From the NCBI GenBank assembly GCA_019635635.1, contig JAHBZB010000001.1, forward strand, positions 620,001 to 684,000: 64,000 bases of DNA. The letters run 5' to 3'. Numbering within the stretch: the first letter of the stretch is position 1; every line of letters begins with the position of its first letter. The position numbers and the translations under genes are program-made. Below the pieces are notes generated by a model. That model was given only the letters and a program-made list of their open reading frames with translations, was not told the DNA's origin and did no database searches. Source of the stretch: Xanthobacteraceae bacterium (GTDB lineage Bacteria; Pseudomonadota; Alphaproteobacteria; Rhizobiales; Xanthobacteraceae). Shown in pieces: positions 44,825-56,800 of this stretch.

Positions 44825-47002
44825 ATGGCGGCGAAAAACCCGACCGAACAGATCGTCGATGTGCTGGTGCCGCTCGCGGTGGACCGGCCTTATTCCTATA
44901 AGGCGGACGAAGCGCTGCGCGAGGGCGACATCGTATACGTGCCCTTGGGCAGTCGCGAGGAGACCGGCGTGGTATGGCCGGGCAGCGGCGCGAAGCCCGC
45001 GAAGGTGAAGCTCAAAAGCGTAATCGCGAAAGCCGATCTGCGTCCGCTCCCACTCGAACTCGTCAAACTCATAGACTGGATCGCGGATTACACGCTCAGC
45101 CCGCGCGGCATGGTGCTGCGCATGGCGCTGCGTCGAAGCGCGGAACTGGGTGCCGCGCGCGAAAAAATCGGCGTGCGCGTCACAGGCATCAAGCCCGAAC
45201 GCATGACGGAGGCGCGCGCGCGCGTACTTTCGCTGCTCGAGAACGGCTTGCTGCGCTCGAAGTCGGAAGCCGCGGAAGAAGCCGGTGTCTCGCCGGGCGT
45301 GATCGACGGGCTGGTCGATCAGGGTGCGCTCGAAACGGTTGCGTTGCCGCCCGAGCCAGTGGCGCTGCCGCCGGATGCGGATTTCGCCGTGCCCGAACTC
45401 AATCCAGCGCAGGCCGTCGCCGCGAAGGAATTGCGCGACGCCGTGCGCGCGAAGAGATTTTCGGTGAGCCTGCTCGACGGCGTCACCGGTTCGGGAAAAA
45501 CCGAAGTGTATTTCGAGGCGGTGGCCGAAGTCCTGAAGCAGAAGCGGCAGGCCTTGATTCTGCTTCCCGAAATCGCGCTCACCACGCGCTTTCTTGATCG
45601 TTTCGCCGAACGTTTCGGCGTGCGTCCGGCCGAATGGCATTCGGAGATCGCGCCGAGGAAGCGCGCACGGACATGGGAGGGTGTCGCGAAAGGCGAGATC
45701 AGCGTGGTCGCGGGCGCGCGCTCGGCACTGTTTCTACCGTTTCGCGATCTGGGGCTGGTGGTGATCGATGAGGAACACGACCCCGCCTACAAGCAGGAAG
45801 ACGGCGTGCATTATCACGCGCGCGATATGGCGGTGGTGCGCGGGTCGATGGCGCAGGCGGCGGTTGTGCTGACTTCCGCAACGCCCTCCATCGAAACCGA
45901 AAACAACGCGCGGCGTGGGCGCTACAAGCGGCTGCAACTCTCCGAGCGCTACAGCGGCACCGAAGTGCCGCAACTCGAGGCAATCGATCTGCGTAAGGAA
46001 AATCCCGGTAAAGGCCGCTGGATTTCTCCGCGTCTCGAGAACGCGATCAAGGAAACCGTTGCGCGCGGCGAACAGGTGCTTTTGTTTCTGAACCGGCGCG
46101 GTTATGCGCCGCTCACGCTCTGCCGCTCCTGCGGCTTCCGCATGCGTTGCGTGAACTGCGATAGCTGGCTCGTAGAGCATCGCTACCGGAAAAAGCTGGC
46201 GTGCCATCACTGCGGCTTCGAGATGCCGCCGCCGCAGCACTGTCCGAAATGCGAAGCGCCGGATTCCTTCGTGCCGATCGGTCCCGGCGTCGAGCGGCTG
46301 GAAGAAGAAGTGCGCGCGGCGTTTCCCGAAGCACGCACGCTCGTGCTTTCGAGCGACATGGCGGGCGGCGTCGAGCGGCTGCGCGCCGAACTCGAAGCGG
46401 TCACCAACCGCGACGTGGACATCGTGATCGGTACGCAACTGGTCGCAAAAGGCCACCACTTTCCGGGACTGGCGCTGGTCGGAATCGTGGATGCCGATCT
46501 CGGGCTGAACTACGGCGATCCGCGCGCCGCCGAACGCACATTCCAGCTTTTGCATCAGGTCGTGGGCCGCGCAGGCCGTGAAAGCGTCGGCGGGCGCGGG
46601 CTTTTGCAGACCTATCAGCCCGAGCACCCGGTGATGAAGGCGCTCTTGGCGGGCGACCGCGACGCCTTCTACGACAGCGAGATCGCGGCGCGCGAAGAGG
46701 CGGGGCTGCCGCCGTTCGGGCGCATGGTCGCAGTCATCGTTTCTGCAAAGGACGGCCCGAGCGCGGAAGCCCATGCGCGCAGGTTGGCTGCACACGCGCC
46801 GATTTCGGACGACGTGCGGCTGCTCGGTCCGGCGGAAGCGCCGCTTTCGATGATCCGCGGGCGGCACCGCTGGCGGTTGCTCGTGTCGTCGCCGCGCAAT
46901 TTCGATCTTTCTTATTACGTACGCGAGTGGCTCGCGGCCGCCCCGCCCGCCAAAGGCAGTGTGCGCGTGCAGATCGATGTCGATCCGCAGAGTTTTCTTT
47001 AG
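44825..47002 (+). CDS. priA: Primosomal replication restart helicase PriA
   Basis: 3'-5' superfamily 2 helicase reloading the replisome at stalled forks. 725 residues: N-terminal DNA-binding domain (VDVLVPLAVDRPYSYKAD), Walker A DGVTGSGKTEVYFE, the DEAH-type VIDEEHDPAYKQ, the zinc-binding cysteines (CRSCGFRMRCVNCDS and CHHCGFE...CPKCEAP) and motif V/VI GTQLVAKGHHFPG, QVVGRAGR. Its stop overlaps the convergent gene at 46999. Confidence 0.97.
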   Translation: MAAKNPTEQIVDVLVPLAVDRPYSYKADEALREGDIVYVPLGSREETGVVWPGSGAKPAKVKLKSVIAKADLRPLPLELVKLIDWIADYTLSPRGMVLRMALRRSAELGAAREKIGVRVTGIKPERMTEARARVLSLLENGLLRSKSEAAEEAGVSPGVIDGLVDQGALETVALPPEPVALPPDADFAVPELNPAQAVAAKELRDAVRAKRFSVSLLDGVTGSGKTEVYFEAVAEVLKQKRQALILLPEIALTTRFLDRFAERFGVRPAEWHSEIAPRKRARTWEGVAKGEISVVAGARSALFLPFRDLGLVVIDEEHDPAYKQEDGVHYHARDMAVVRGSMAQAAVVLTSATPSIETENNARRGRYKRLQLSERYSGTEVPQLEAIDLRKENPGKGRWISPRLENAIKETVARGEQVLLFLNRRGYAPLTLCRSCGFRMRCVNCDSWLVEHRYRKKLACHHCGFEMPPPQHCPKCEAPDSFVPIGPGVERLEEEVRAAFPEARTLVLSSDMAGGVERLRAELEAVTNRDVDIVIGTQLVAKGHHFPGLALVGIVDADLGLNYGDPRAAERTFQLLHQVVGRAGRESVGGRGLLQTYQPEHPVMKALLAGDRDAFYDSEIAAREEAGLPPFGRMVAVIVSAKDGPSAEAHARRLAAHAPISDDVRLLGPAEAPLSMIRGRHRWRLLVSSPRNFDLSYYVREWLAAAPPAKGSVRVQIDVDPQSFL

Positions 47003-47493
47003 TTCTTCGGTCCCCTGAAGTCGTCGAGGTTGCCGGACGGAATTACGATCCAGCCGGTCGGTGCTGGAAAGGCGGTCACGTTCTGCTTCTTTCCGTAAAG
47101 ACGCACGAAGAACAGCGAGGGACCGTCAGTGCCGCCGAGCGCAAAGGAATTGGCCGCCGCTTCCAGCCGCATGCCCGCGTAGAAAACGGTTTCGGCGATG
47201 AAGCCGCCGTTCTGCAAACGGCCGACGATGGTGAGACAGAGATCTTCATCTGTGTCGCAGGTGGTCTTCGCTGCGATGCGGATCAGAAAAAGCTGCTCGG
47301 TGAGGCGCGTATAACGCGATGAAGCGGCGAGCGCATCCGTGTCTTTCCATCCGCTTGCAGCCAGAAATGCAGCGAGCGGCTTCTTTACTTCTTCCGGAAT
47401 GGATTGTGAGATTTCATCCTGCGCGCGCAGGCTTGCTGTGCAGGCGCCTTGCAGCGCCAGCGACAGGACAAGAATGCGGAACAACTTTCGCAT
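46999..47493 (-). CDS. Exported protein, unknown
   Basis: A 164-residue protein with a signal peptide (MRKLFRILVLSLALQGACTA, cleavage near LRA or a lipobox-like LQGAC at residue 18). The mature part has two Cys in TTCDTDEDLCLTIVGRL and ends in a Pro/Gly/Asn-rich tail. No recognised family. The stop overlaps the priA stop; it precedes no gene on its own strand within 200 bp. Confidence 0.68.
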   Translation of the reverse strand: MRKLFRILVLSLALQGACTASLRAQDEISQSIPEEVKKPLAAFLAASGWKDTDALAASSRYTRLTEQLFLIRIAAKTTCDTDEDLCLTIVGRLQNGGFIAETVFYAGMRLEAAANSFALGGTDGPSLFFVRLYGKKQNVTAFPAPTGWIVIPSGNLDDFRGPKN

Positions 47494-47523
47494 CGGCCGA
47501 GACTAGCAGACTTCGCCCGCCGG

Positions 47524-48819
47524 TCAGGCGCTGCGCTTCATCCGCATGATGCGAAGCAGGAAAGAAAGCGCGACACCGATGCCGATTGCGACCACCAGAT
47601 CCTCGAAGGCGGTGAGCAGGAAGGTGGCAAGCAACACCAGCCCGTCGGCCCAGTTGTTTTTAAGCAGCGTCCAGAATTCGTGGCGCTCCGCCATGTTCCA
47701 CGCGACCACCGTCAGCACGGCAGCGAGTGCCGCGAGCGGAATGTAAATCGCAAGCGGTGCCGCGATCAGCATGAACAGGAGCAGGTAGAAGGCGTGCAGC
47801 ATTCCCGATACCGGGCTTTTCGCGCCGGCGCGAACATTGGTCGCGGTGCGCGCAATGGTGCCGGTCACGGGAATCCCGCCGAAGCAGACCGAGGTGATAT
47901 TCGCAAAGCCCTGCGCGACCAGTTCGCCGTTCGGGCGGTGCTTCTGTCCGCTCATGCGGTCGGCGACCACGGCGGACAGAAGCGACTCGATCGAGCCGAG
48001 CAACGCGATCGCGATGGCGTCGGGGAGCACGGCGCGCACTTTCTCCCAACTGAACATCGGCAAGGCTGGTGCGGGCAGCGAGTTCGGCACCGCGCCGAAG
48101 CGCGAACCGATGGTGGCAATGTCGAGATGAAAGAGCGCTGTGATCGCGGCACTTGCGATCACGACGATCAGGAAGCTCGGCCAGTTCGGACGGATTTTCC
48201 GAATCAGCGCGATAACCGCGATGCAGCCGAGCGCGATCGCGACCGCGGCGGGCTTGATCGTGTCGAGCGCGCCCCAGAGGGCCGCGAGCTTGGCGGCGAG
48301 CGGCCCCGGCTCTTTCGCGAGTTCCAGCCCAAGGAGGTCGCGCAACTGGCTCGCGAAAATGATGACCGCGATGCCGGCGGTAAAGCCGACCGTCACCGGA
48401 AAGGGGATATGGCGGATATAACTGCCGAGGCGAAATATGCCGAGGGTGAGCATCATCATTCCTGCGAGCGCGGTCGCGAGCACGAGCCCGTCATAGCCGT
48501 GGCGCTCGACGGTCGCCGAAACCAGCACGATGAAGGCGCCCGCCGGGCCGCCGATCTGAAAGCGGCTGCCGCCAAGGAGAGAGATCAGGAACCCGCCCAC
48601 GATCGCGGTGTAGAGCCCGCGCTCGGGCGGCACGCCGGAAGCGATAGCGAGCGCCATGGACAAAGGCAGCGCCACCACGGCGACGGTGAGCCCCGCGACG
48701 GCGTCGGAGCGCAGGGCCGAAGGGCCGTAACCCCGTTTCAATACGGAGATCAGCGCTGGCTTGAACAGAAATTCCCGCTCGGGGTTGCCGGGGCGGGTGC
48801 TGGAATCGGGTGGAATCAT
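47524..48819 (-). CDS. SulP-family anion transporter lacking a STAS domain
   Basis: About 431 residues of an SLC26/SulP transporter: N-terminal LRSDAVAGLTVAVVALPLSM, ASGVPPERGLYTAIVGGFL, GGSRFQIGGPAGAFIVLVS and ten or more membrane helices. Family members usually carry a 110-residue cytoplasmic STAS domain after the last helix; here the protein stops soon after it (ending RIMRMKRSA) and no STAS-like frame follows. Sulfate, bicarbonate or another anion cannot be chosen from the sequence. The ATG at 48819 (MIPPDSSTR) is chosen; the upstream frame is not coding. Confidence 0.85.
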   Translation of the reverse strand: MIPPDSSTRPGNPEREFLFKPALISVLKRGYGPSALRSDAVAGLTVAVVALPLSMALAIASGVPPERGLYTAIVGGFLISLLGGSRFQIGGPAGAFIVLVSATVERHGYDGLVLATALAGMMMLTLGIFRLGSYIRHIPFPVTVGFTAGIAVIIFASQLRDLLGLELAKEPGPLAAKLAALWGALDTIKPAAVAIALGCIAVIALIRKIRPNWPSFLIVVIASAAITALFHLDIATIGSRFGAVPNSLPAPALPMFSWEKVRAVLPDAIAIALLGSIESLLSAVVADRMSGQKHRPNGELVAQGFANITSVCFGGIPVTGTIARTATNVRAGAKSPVSGMLHAFYLLLFMLIAAPLAIYIPLAALAAVLTVVAWNMAERHEFWTLLKNNWADGLVLLATFLLTAFEDLVVAIGIGVALSFLLRIMRMKRSA

Positions 48820-49016
48820 CGGTAGTTCCCGGGGCCAGCGTGGCATCCCCGGACCGCTACCGTGAAGTCGCATCCGCTGCGGCGAAAAAGGCGGAATTTC
48901 CGCCCGCATGCGGCAAATCGGACGGGGGAAAACATTGCGTAACGGCGGGGCCGCGTGGTAGCAAACGCCCGATTTTGCAGGGCTTCCGGGGGCAATCCGA
49001 GGCCTTCTGCTCAATC

Positions 49017-49036
49017 GGAATTCCCACTTGAATTCC
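49017..49036. promoter_or_regulatory. Inverted repeat upstream of the atp operon
   Basis: GGAATTC-N6-GAATTCC (7-bp arms) centred about 76 bp before the atpH start, in the 283-bp region between the divergent SulP gene and atpH. Candidate operator or promoter-proximal structure; regulator unknown. Confidence 0.3.
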
Positions 49037-49102
49037 AAGGGTTTACGGGGCCGCCGCCGCGGTGCCGAGCGCTTGGAACGGGACAAAAAAGAACAGTCAC
49101 AG

Positions 49103-51198
<2,096 letters not shown>

Positions 51199-51214
51199 GG
51201 AAAAGACCTAGCCC

Positions 51215-52102
51215 ATGGCTTCGCTCAAAGACCTCCGCAATCGCATCGCCTCGGTGAAGGCGACGCAGAAGATTACGAAGGCGATGCAAATGGTCGCCGC
51301 GGCGAAGCTGCGCCGCGCGCAGACCGCGGCCGAAGCCGCGCGGCCCTATGCCGAGCGCATGGACACGATCCTTGCCAATATCGCCGGCAAGGTCGCAGGC
51401 CAGGCGGGCGCCCCGGCGCTGCTCAGCGGCACCGGCAAGGACGACGTGCATATGCTGCTCGTCTGCACCGCCGAGCGCGGCCTTTGCGGCGCGTTCAACT
51501 CCTCGATCTCGCGTCTCGCGCGCGATCGCGCAAATGCACTGATGGCGGCCGGCAAGACCGTCAAGATCATCTGCGTAGGCCGCAAGGGCTATGACATCCT
51601 GCGCCGCACGTTCGCGAAGAACATCGTTGATGTGATCGATCTGCGCACCGTGCGCACGCTGGGTTACACGAACGCCGAGGAAATCGCGCAGAAGATCGTT
51701 GCGCGCTATGAGGCGAGCGAGTTCGACATCTGCACGCTGTTCTATTCGCGCTTCAAATCGGTGATCGCGCAGATCCCGACCGCGCAGCAGATCATTCCGC
51801 CGCAGCTTCCCGAAGCCAAGACCGAAGCCGCGGCCGGCACCAATACGCCGGTTTACGAATACGAGCCGGAAGAAGACGAAATTCTCGCCGAACTGCTCCC
51901 GCGCAACCTGGCCACGCAGATTTTCCGTGCGTTGCTCGAGAACGCGGCCTCCGAGCAGGGCGCGCGCATGTCCGCGATGGACAGCGCGACGCGCAACGCC
52001 GGCGACATGATCAAGAAGCAAACCATCACTTACAACCGCACCCGTCAGGCGATGATCACGAAGGAATTGATCGAAATCATCTCCGGCGCGGAAGCGCTCT
52101 AA
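51215..52102 (+). CDS. atpG: F1F0 ATP synthase gamma subunit
   Basis: Rotor shaft of F1. 295 residues with the N- and C-terminal coiled coils: [20 protein letters not shown] and [18 protein letters not shown] plus [20 protein letters not shown], the gamma signature. 16 bp after atpA, 21 bp before atpD. Confidence 0.98.
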   Translation: MASLKDLRNRIASVKATQKITKAMQMVAAAKLRRAQTAAEAARPYAERMDTILANIAGKVAGQAGAPALLSGTGKDDVHMLLVCTAERGLCGAFNSSISRLARDRANALMAAGKTVKIICVGRKGYDILRRTFAKNIVDVIDLRTVRTLGYTNAEEIAQKIVARYEASEFDICTLFYSRFKSVIAQIPTAQQIIPPQLPEAKTEAAAGTNTPVYEYEPEEDEILAELLPRNLATQIFRALLENAASEQGARMSAMDSATRNAGDMIKKQTITYNRTRQAMITKELIEIISGAEAL

Positions 52103-53548
<1,446 letters not shown>

Positions 53549-53560
53549 GCAGGAACCACA

Positions 53561-53977
53561 ATGGCCAGCTTCCAGTTCGAACTCGTCTCGCCGGCGAGGC
53601 TCTTGTTCTCCGGCGAAGTGGACGAAGTGATCGTGCCCGGCGCGGAAGGCGAATTCACAGTACTCGCCAATCACGCGCCGCTGGTTTCGACGCTGCGTCC
53701 CGGCATTCTCACCGTGAAGGCGGGCGGGGACGTGAAGCGGCTTTATGTGCGCGGTGGTTTCGCGGAAATCAGCGAGAAGGGTCTCACCATTCTCGCCGAA
53801 GACGCGACCGCGGTCGAAGACGTCAACCTGACCGAATTCGCGGCTTCGGTTTCGGCCTATGAAGCCAAGCTTGCGCAGGCGCCGTCGGACGAAGCGCGTT
53901 ACAAGATGGCGGAGACGCTGTTTCAGCTTCGGGCCGTGCAGGCGCAGCTCGGCGGCGGTGGTGCGACCGCGCACTAA
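53561..53977 (+). CDS. atpC: F1F0 ATP synthase epsilon subunit
   Basis: Central-stalk regulator of F1. 138 residues: N-terminal beta-sandwich (FELVSPARLLFSGEVDEVIVPG, GEFTVLANHAPLVSTLRPG) and a C-terminal helical part rich in Ala (about 90-135). Last gene of atpHAGDC, ended by a terminator. Confidence 0.97.
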   Translation: MASFQFELVSPARLLFSGEVDEVIVPGAEGEFTVLANHAPLVSTLRPGILTVKAGGDVKRLYVRGGFAEISEKGLTILAEDATAVEDVNLTEFAASVSAYEAKLAQAPSDEARYKMAETLFQLRAVQAQLGGGGATAH

Positions 53978-53998
53978 ACGTTGCCAGGTCAAGAATTC

Positions 53999-54028
53999 AA
54001 AAAGCCGCGCTAAATGCGCGGCTTTTTT
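53999..54028 (+). terminator. Terminator of the atp operon
   Basis: Stem GCCGCGC/GCGCGGC with a TAAAT loop, extended by AAA/TTT pairs, followed by TTTTTTG. Nearly the same stem recurs at 54385-54416. Confidence 0.9.
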
Positions 54029-54117
54029 GTTGCGGATCAGGTAGTTGGCAGCCTTATGGAACTGGCTGGCAGCATCGCGAGTTTTGTCAGGCGGCTGTAA
54101 CTGGAAAGGGTGCCGGG

Positions 54118-54366
54118 ATGTCGTTCAGCAATTTGAGAGTGATTTGTCTGGTTTTAGGTATCGTCGCGGGCGGTCTGGTTGGCTATGTCACCAAGCCACC
54201 GCAGTGGGTGACAGTAATTCCGGTCTTCAACATCGTGGTTGAAGCCGAGCCAAAGGAAAAAGGCGAGCTCACGGAGCGCCAGTTTAACTACGTCGCGCTG
54301 TGTGCATTGATCGGCGGGATCGTAGGCTTCGGCGTCGGTGTTGTTGGCGATCGCCGCCGCGCCTGA
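54118..54366 (+). CDS. Small two-span membrane protein, unknown
   Basis: An 82-residue protein with an N-terminal hydrophobic segment (about 8-24), a hydrophilic stretch with EAEPKEKGELTERQ, and a Gly-rich C-terminal helix (ALIGGIVGFGVGVVG) before an Arg-rich end. GAAAGGG precedes the ATG at 54118. It forms its own small unit between two almost identical terminators. No family recognised. Confidence 0.6.
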   Translation: MSFSNLRVICLVLGIVAGGLVGYVTKPPQWVTVIPVFNIVVEAEPKEKGELTERQFNYVALCALIGGIVGFGVGVVGDRRRA

Positions 54367-54384
54367 GGGACCGGCTCCCAAACG

Positions 54385-54416
54385 AAAAGCCGCGCTCACG
54401 TAGCGCGGCTTTTTTA
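54385..54416. terminator. Terminator between the small membrane protein and the GNAT gene
   Basis: Stem AAGCCGCGCT/AGCGCGGCTT with a short CACGT loop, T tract TTTTTTATT on the plus strand and A tract on the other side; usable by both convergent genes. It overlaps the GNAT stop codon. Confidence 0.85.
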
Positions 54417-54929
54417 TTCGGGATCGAACGCGCGGGTCATATAGACCGCTTCTCCGTATCCCGCGGCTTGCGTTTTCATCTTCTCGTTCATCGGCGCGCG
54501 GCGGAAGCCGTAGCGGAACCAGGCTTCCTCCGAGCCATAGACGGCAGTCAGCGTCATATGGTCGAGATCCAGCTCGTGGCCCGCGGCGCTCAGCAGCTTC
54601 AAAAGTTCTTCCACGAGACCGAGACTTCGTGCGCTCGGCAGGAGCGCGACATCGTGCACGAACAGCACGGAGGCATCCACCGGGAGATGGCCAAATAGCG
54701 CATCGAGCTTCGGAATGTCTTCCATCCGCCACGGATAGGCGATCGCATAGCCTCTGACATTTTTTCCGTCGCAGACGACGAAGTTCGTCGAAGACGAAAG
54801 CGCGATCTTCTCCGCGAAAGTCTCGGGGCGTTCGGGAAGATCCGGATGAATGATCTTCGCAATCCGGTCGATTTCGGAAACATCGGCTTCGGTCGCCGCA
54901 CGCCAGCGCAGGCCGCGTGTTTCCGTCAT
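54414..54929 (-). CDS. GNAT-like N-acetyltransferase
   Basis: 171 residues of GNAT fold ([58 protein letters not shown]). The acetyl-CoA loop is degenerate ([13 protein letters not shown] instead of Q/R-x-x-G-x-G/A), though the C-terminal FRYGFRRAP element is normal. Substrate unknown. The ATG at 54929 overlaps the rppH stop (ATGA). Confidence 0.83.
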   Translation of the reverse strand: MTETRGLRWRAATEADVSEIDRIAKIIHPDLPERPETFAEKIALSSSTNFVVCDGKNVRGYAIAYPWRMEDIPKLDALFGHLPVDASVLFVHDVALLPSARSLGLVEELLKLLSAAGHELDLDHMTLTAVYGSEEAWFRYGFRRAPMNEKMKTQAAGYGEAVYMTRAFDPE

Positions 54930-55438
54930 GACGTTGCGTTCGCGAAGCCGAGGAAATTTTTTACGACGTCGTCGTAAACCGGGCGCTTGAAGGGAACGAT
55001 CAACTCCGGCGTATTCTCGAGTTTTTCCCAGCGCCATTCGACGAATTCGGGTTTGTGTTCGCCGCCGCCGGGTGTGGCGATATCGATTTCGCTCTCATTG
55101 CCGGTGAAAGCTAGCGCGAACCATTTCTGCTTCTGCCCGCGATACCTTCCCTTCCACGCCTGTCCCGCGATGTCGCGCGGGATGTCGTATTTTAGCCAGC
55201 CATCGACTTCGCCGAGGCGGCGGATCGAGCGGATGCTGGTTTCTTCGTAGAGTTCGCGGAGTGCCGCCTCGAATGGGTCTTCGCCCTCGTCGATGCCGCC
55301 TTGCGGCATCTGCCAGGAATGCGTCGCATCGACATGCTCCGGTCCGCCGAGGCGGCGGCCGACGAAGACGCGGCCTTGCGCATTGAATACGGCGAGCCCG
55401 ACGCAGGGACGATAGGGCAGGTCTTCGAACTTTTTCAT
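54926..55438 (-). CDS. rppH: RNA pyrophosphohydrolase RppH (Nudix)
   Basis: Removes pyrophosphate from mRNA 5' ends, triggering decay. 170 residues. N-terminal [20 protein letters not shown], the Nudix box [20 protein letters not shown], and the RppH-type WLKYDIP and [13 protein letters not shown] segments are visible. Coupled to the GNAT gene by a 4-bp overlap; 31 bp downstream of the deacetylase gene. Confidence 0.95.
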   Translation of the reverse strand: MKKFEDLPYRPCVGLAVFNAQGRVFVGRRLGGPEHVDATHSWQMPQGGIDEGEDPFEAALRELYEETSIRSIRRLGEVDGWLKYDIPRDIAGQAWKGRYRGQKQKWFALAFTGNESEIDIATPGGGEHKPEFVEWRWEKLENTPELIVPFKRPVYDDVVKNFLGFANATS

Positions 55439-55469
55439 GAGGCGTTTTTACAACGCCCGGAAGTTACAG

Positions 55470-56666
55470 TCAGCTTTGTTTCGCCTTGCGATGAAATGCG
55501 GCGCTGACCGGCACTAGCCGGATACCGCGGGTTTCAAGTGTCTTTGCCCAGCGTGCGAGCCGCTCGATCGTGACGGGGAGCGAACTTGCCGTTGCAATCG
55601 CGATACCTTTTTCCGCTGCGATCGCTTCGAGCTTGACGAGGGCGGCGTCGATTTCGGCCCATTCGGCCTTGCTGTCGATCACAACGTCGGCTTTGAGAAA
55701 CGGCGCCTTCGTCCGGGCAGCCGCTTTCGGCGAGATGCTGCGCGGCGACGTGCCGTCGTCGAGGAACAGGAGACCGCGCTTACCGGTCTCGCTGAGCACG
55801 GTTGCGAGCGCTTCCTCGTTCGCGGTGAAGCGCGCACCCATGAAATTCGCGACGCCGACATAGCCCTGCGTCCGGCTCAGAAAGTAATGCAGCCGGTCGA
55901 TGTTCTGGTCCTTCGGCGCGCTTGCGGTCAGCGTCTGCGGGCCGGGATCGTTGTCGGGATAGTCGAAGGGCTCCATCGGGATTTGCAGAAGCACCTCGTG
56001 GCCGGTCGAGCGGGCACGCGCAACCCAGCGCTGGAGTTCGTTGCCGTAGGGCACGAAACCGAGCGTGACCGCAGCGGGGAGCTTGCTGATCGCGTCGCCG
56101 GTGCTGCTCGCGCTTACGCCAAGTCCGGTAATCACGATGGCGATCATCGAATCAGCGCCGGTCGTGGTGACGGGAATCGGGCTCGCATAAGCGTCGAGCG
56201 GGCGCACGCCATCGGGTCCGATTTTCGGCAGCGAGCCGTGCTTGGAAGCCTCGATCAGCCGGCTGTCGGCGGGCGGTACGTTGCTGGTCGGCTCGTTCGC
56301 GGGCGTATTCTTGTCGTCGGTCTTCGGGCCGTTGATGACGATTTCGCGCTTGGTCCCGGTATTGCCGTCGATGATGGTGATGGTGCGCTGGTCGCCGGTC
56401 TGTTGCGGCGGCGCCTGCTTTGCAGGCAGATCGTTCGTGTCGGGCGCGGTCTTGGTCTGCTGCGAAGGCGGCACGATGATCTGTTCGATTTTCACGACAT
56501 GCTTCGGCTCGCCGCCGAGCGGATCGTCGAACAGCACGACCCAGCCGATTGCGATGCCGAGCGTGGTGGCGAGCGCGAGCGTAAGCAGGCCGAGCAGGCT
56601 CACCGGCAGACGGCGTCGCGCGCCCGCGCTTTTCTGCGCTTTCAGGGGTGTGTCGAGATCGTCCAC
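55470..56666 (-). CDS. Divergent polysaccharide deacetylase family protein
   Basis: 398 residues: N-terminal cytoplasmic tail, one membrane helix (about 21-47), a Thr/Pro/Asn-rich linker and a periplasmic domain of the divergent polysaccharide deacetylase (YibQ/DUF610) type, with IAIVITGLGVSASSTGDAI, LPAAVTLGFVPYG, EVLLQIPMEPFDYP, NFMGARFTANEEA and GLLFLDDGTS. The start is a GTG (DDLDTPLK follows). Such genes usually follow ctpA and precede rppH, as here, and are thought to act in envelope polysaccharide or peptidoglycan turnover; substrate unknown. Confidence 0.88.
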   Translation of the reverse strand: MDDLDTPLKAQKSAGARRRLPVSLLGLLTLALATTLGIAIGWVVLFDDPLGGEPKHVVKIEQIIVPPSQQTKTAPDTNDLPAKQAPPQQTGDQRTITIIDGNTGTKREIVINGPKTDDKNTPANEPTSNVPPADSRLIEASKHGSLPKIGPDGVRPLDAYASPIPVTTTGADSMIAIVITGLGVSASSTGDAISKLPAAVTLGFVPYGNELQRWVARARSTGHEVLLQIPMEPFDYPDNDPGPQTLTASAPKDQNIDRLHYFLSRTQGYVGVANFMGARFTANEEALATVLSETGKRGLLFLDDGTSPRSISPKAAARTKAPFLKADVVIDSKAEWAEIDAALVKLEAIAAEKGIAIATASSLPVTIERLARWAKTLETRGIRLVPVSAAFHRKAKQS

Positions 56667-56729
56667 TGCCCACGATCATCCGCGAAAACGAATCACCGGG
56701 ACTGTATCACGCGCGCCTTTCCGGGCCGG

Positions 56730-56744
56730 TTAACGAGACCTTAC
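56730..56744 (-). promoter_or_regulatory. CtrA-like site upstream of the deacetylase gene
   Basis: TTAA-N7-TTAC, one mismatch from the CtrA consensus TTAA-N7-TTAA, 64-78 bp upstream of the GTG start of the minus-strand gene. Weak evidence only. Confidence 0.25.
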
Positions 56745-56749
56745 CAATG

Positions 56750-56780
56750 AAAAAGCCCCGCCTTCCGGCGGGGCTTTTCG
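56750..56780 (-). terminator. Terminator after ctpA
   Basis: On the minus strand, stem AAAAGCCCCGCC/GGCGGGGCTTTT with a GGAA loop followed by TTTTTC. Separates ctpA from the deacetylase-rppH-GNAT unit. Confidence 0.88.
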
Positions 56781-56800
56781 TTCGCTCGCGTGTCCGAAGC

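Noticed and set aside
44762-45640. N-terminal extension of xerC to about 625 codons
   Set aside because: The extra frame lies opposite priA and shows no coding character; the ATG at 44761 gives the normal XerC length.
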